DNA of 32,113 bases from Pseudomonadota bacterium. Lineage in GTDB: Bacteria > Desulfobacterota > Binatia > UBA12015. Position numbers and translations under genes: made by a program. The stretch covers positions 1-32,113 of the forward strand of contig SXLG01000074.1 in NCBI GenBank assembly GCA_005777805.1, given 5' to 3'. The notes under the pieces were generated by a model, which made no database searches, was not told where the DNA came from, and was given only the letters and a program-made list of their open reading frames with translations. Shown piece after piece: positions 30,893 through 32,113 of this stretch. The stretch's first letter is position 1. Every line of letters begins with the position of its first letter.

Positions 30893-32113
30893 ATGATGAC
30901 CGACCGATTCGTGCAGAGGACCTCGCAGTCCTGGGGCCACCGGTTCCGATGGTTCGTCCTGAGTAGCGCGCTCGCGGTGCCGATGGCCGGGGTGCTGTTC
31001 GCGCCCCAGACGGCCAGTGCCGGGTGGTGGGGCTGCGGAGACGGGGAATGGGACGAGACGAGCGAGCAGTGCGACGACGGCAACGGCAGCCCGGGCGACG
31101 GTTGCGACCCGAATTGCAACATCGAAACGGGGCCGCCGACCCCGCCCCCCGCGCCGACGGCCACCCCGGCGCCCACGCCGACACCGACGAATAACTGCGG
31201 CGACGGCGTCATCCAATTCCCTGAAGACTGCGACGTCTTTGGCTCCTCCGGCGGCTGTACCGACAACTGCACCGTCGAGCCAGGCTGGGAGTGTTTTGGC
31301 CAGGCCAAGGACCAGTTCTGCCAGCCTATCGCCACCCCGACCCCCGAGCCCACGCCGACTCCCGAGCCAACGGCCATCTGCGGCGATGGCATCACCACCG
31401 CGACCGAGGGGTGCGATGACGGCAACCTCACCTCCGGCGACGGCTGCGAGGCCGATTGCACGGTGATGGAAGGCTGTGTCTTCGTCTCCTCGGGAGAGAT
31501 AGAGGCTCCGATCCCTGATTATACTGAGGGCTTTCTTTTCAGCGAGATCACGATGCCCGTCGGGACACCACGCGGATTCATCCGCGTTCTCGGCGTGCGC
31601 GGAAGGCATACCTCTGTGGGAGACTTGATTTTCGGTCTCTGGAGCCCGGCCGACGAGACTGTGACCCTGCGAGGCACCGCCTGCGCAGAATATCCAGATT
31701 TCCATTTCAGCTTTGCCGACGGCGAAACTCTCGAGACCCCATGTCCACCAACCGACGGAAAACTTCACGCGCCAGTAGAGTCTCTCGCCGACCTCCTTGC
31801 CAACACCCCTTCGCTGGACGGCGTGTGGAAACTCGGTATTCTTGATGTTGCAGCGATTGATAGAGGCGTGTTGAATTCTTGGGGCATCCTGGCCTGCGGC
31901 GCGGCGCCGACCCCGACCCCCGAGCCGACAGCCACTCCCGAGCCGACCCCGACTCCCGAACCCACCGCGACCCCGGCCAGCCAATGCGGCAACGGTGCTC
32001 GCCAGACGGGCGGCTGCACTGACGTGAAGGGCCAGGGAATTGTCCTGAGTTGCGAGGAGTGCGACGACGGCAACACCGCCGCGGGCGACGGCTGCGACGC
32101 GACCTGTAACGTC
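30893..32113 (+). CDS. Secreted Cys-rich-repeat (DUF4215-like) protein with P domain, 3' truncated
   Basis: At least 407 residues; the frame is open to the window end. ATG 30893 follows GAGGG at 7 bp. A signal peptide covers 1-43 (FVLSSALAVPMAG, cleavage ASA-G). A Cys-rich repeat (CGDGEWDE...CDDGN...GDGCDPNC) lies at 48-76, a TP-rich linker at 81-99, a second Cys repeat at 102-143, a TPEP linker at 148-160 and a third CGDG...CDDGN repeat at 163-195. A proprotein-convertase-type P domain occupies about 196-337 (SSGEIEAPIPDYTEG, GDLIFGLWSPADETVTLRG, LDGVWKLGILD, LNSWGILACG). An EPTATP linker (339-362) and a fourth Cys repeat follow. It is probably exported and surface-displayed. Codon use in the P domain differs from the rest. 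Confidence 0.87.
   Translation, partial: MMTDRFVQRTSQSWGHRFRWFVLSSALAVPMAGVLFAPQTASAGWWGCGDGEWDETSEQCDDGNGSPGDGCDPNCNIETGPPTPPPAPTATPAPTPTPTNNCGDGVIQFPEDCDVFGSSGGCTDNCTVEPGWECFGQAKDQFCQPIATPTPEPTPTPEPTAICGDGITTATEGCDDGNLTSGDGCEADCTVMEGCVFVSSGEIEAPIPDYTEGFLFSEITMPVGTPRGFIRVLGVRGRHTSVGDLIFGLWSPADETVTLRGTACAEYPDFHFSFADGETLETPCPPTDGKLHAPVESLADLLANTPSLDGVWKLGILDVAAIDRGVLNSWGILACGAAPTPTPEPTATPEPTPTPEPTATPASQCGNGARQTGGCTDVKGQGIVLSCEECDDGNTAAGDGCDATCNV

Noticed and set aside
30686-31984. 432-codon minus-strand frame with GVGVGSG-type repeats
   Set aside because: It is the complement of the TP/EP linkers and Cys repeats of the P-domain gene, so the apparent glycine-valine repeats are a shadow.

Overview
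The window comes from a GC-rich bacterium, by eye well above 60% GC, with GTG starts, strong GGAGG ribosome sites and long antisense open frames. Secreted proteins carrying cysteine-rich 'CGDG...CDDGN' repeats on TP/EP linkers, helical Cys modules and a CxxCH cytochrome operon sit beside BVMO, CaiB, FAH, SDR and TetR genes. This recalls soil or groundwater lineages once grouped with Deltaproteobacteria (Myxococcota- or Binatota-like). The taxon is inferred from gene content only.

Layout. 1-3229 (+): the 3' part of a Baeyer-Villiger-type flavin monooxygenase, a closely linked EthD-like protein, then a WYL regulator. 3516-7527: two paralogous ferritin-like diiron proteins, each paired with its own TetR regulator (one divergent, one in the same operon). 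An elaborate dyad covers the predicted promoter of the second. 7861-14636 (+): a same-strand run of DoxX, glutathione transferase, nitroreductase, FAH-family hydrolase, threonyl-tRNA synthetase, chalcone-isomerase-like protein and a SnoaL-like protein. 14633-15357 (-): a VapBC toxin-antitoxin module whose operator contains its promoter. 15506-16711 (-): a CaiB/BaiF CoA-transferase. 17000-18280 (-): a secreted FG-GAP repeat protein, divergent from rpmG (L33) and a 3Fe-4S ferredoxin. 18913-21438 (-): an M20 peptidase, a COQ4-family protein and a 67-residue membrane protein. 21649-24150: an NAD-dependent sugar epimerase/dehydratase (+), then an SDR and a MAPEG protein (-). 24316-30173 (-): a three-gene operon of exported proteins (beta-helix protein, pentaheme cytochrome, monoheme protein), all carrying related cysteine-rich helical modules. 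30893-end (+): a secreted Cys-rich-repeat/P-domain protein cut by the window edge.

The metabolic genes fit oxidative breakdown of hydrophobic or cyclic compounds: oxygenation, CoA transfer, fumarylacetoacetate-type hydrolysis and glutathione/MAPEG detoxification. The last 8 kb looks like an envelope or extracellular redox unit.

The most unusual signal is not a gene. At least seven separate gene borders carry diverged tandem duplications with a nearly constant spacing of 71-74 bp, often copying the last codons of the upstream gene. Two further loci have 57 and 61 bp units. The copies are imperfect, so they are not simple assembly artefacts, and the loci share no common consensus. This suggests a recurrent duplication process with a fixed step length.
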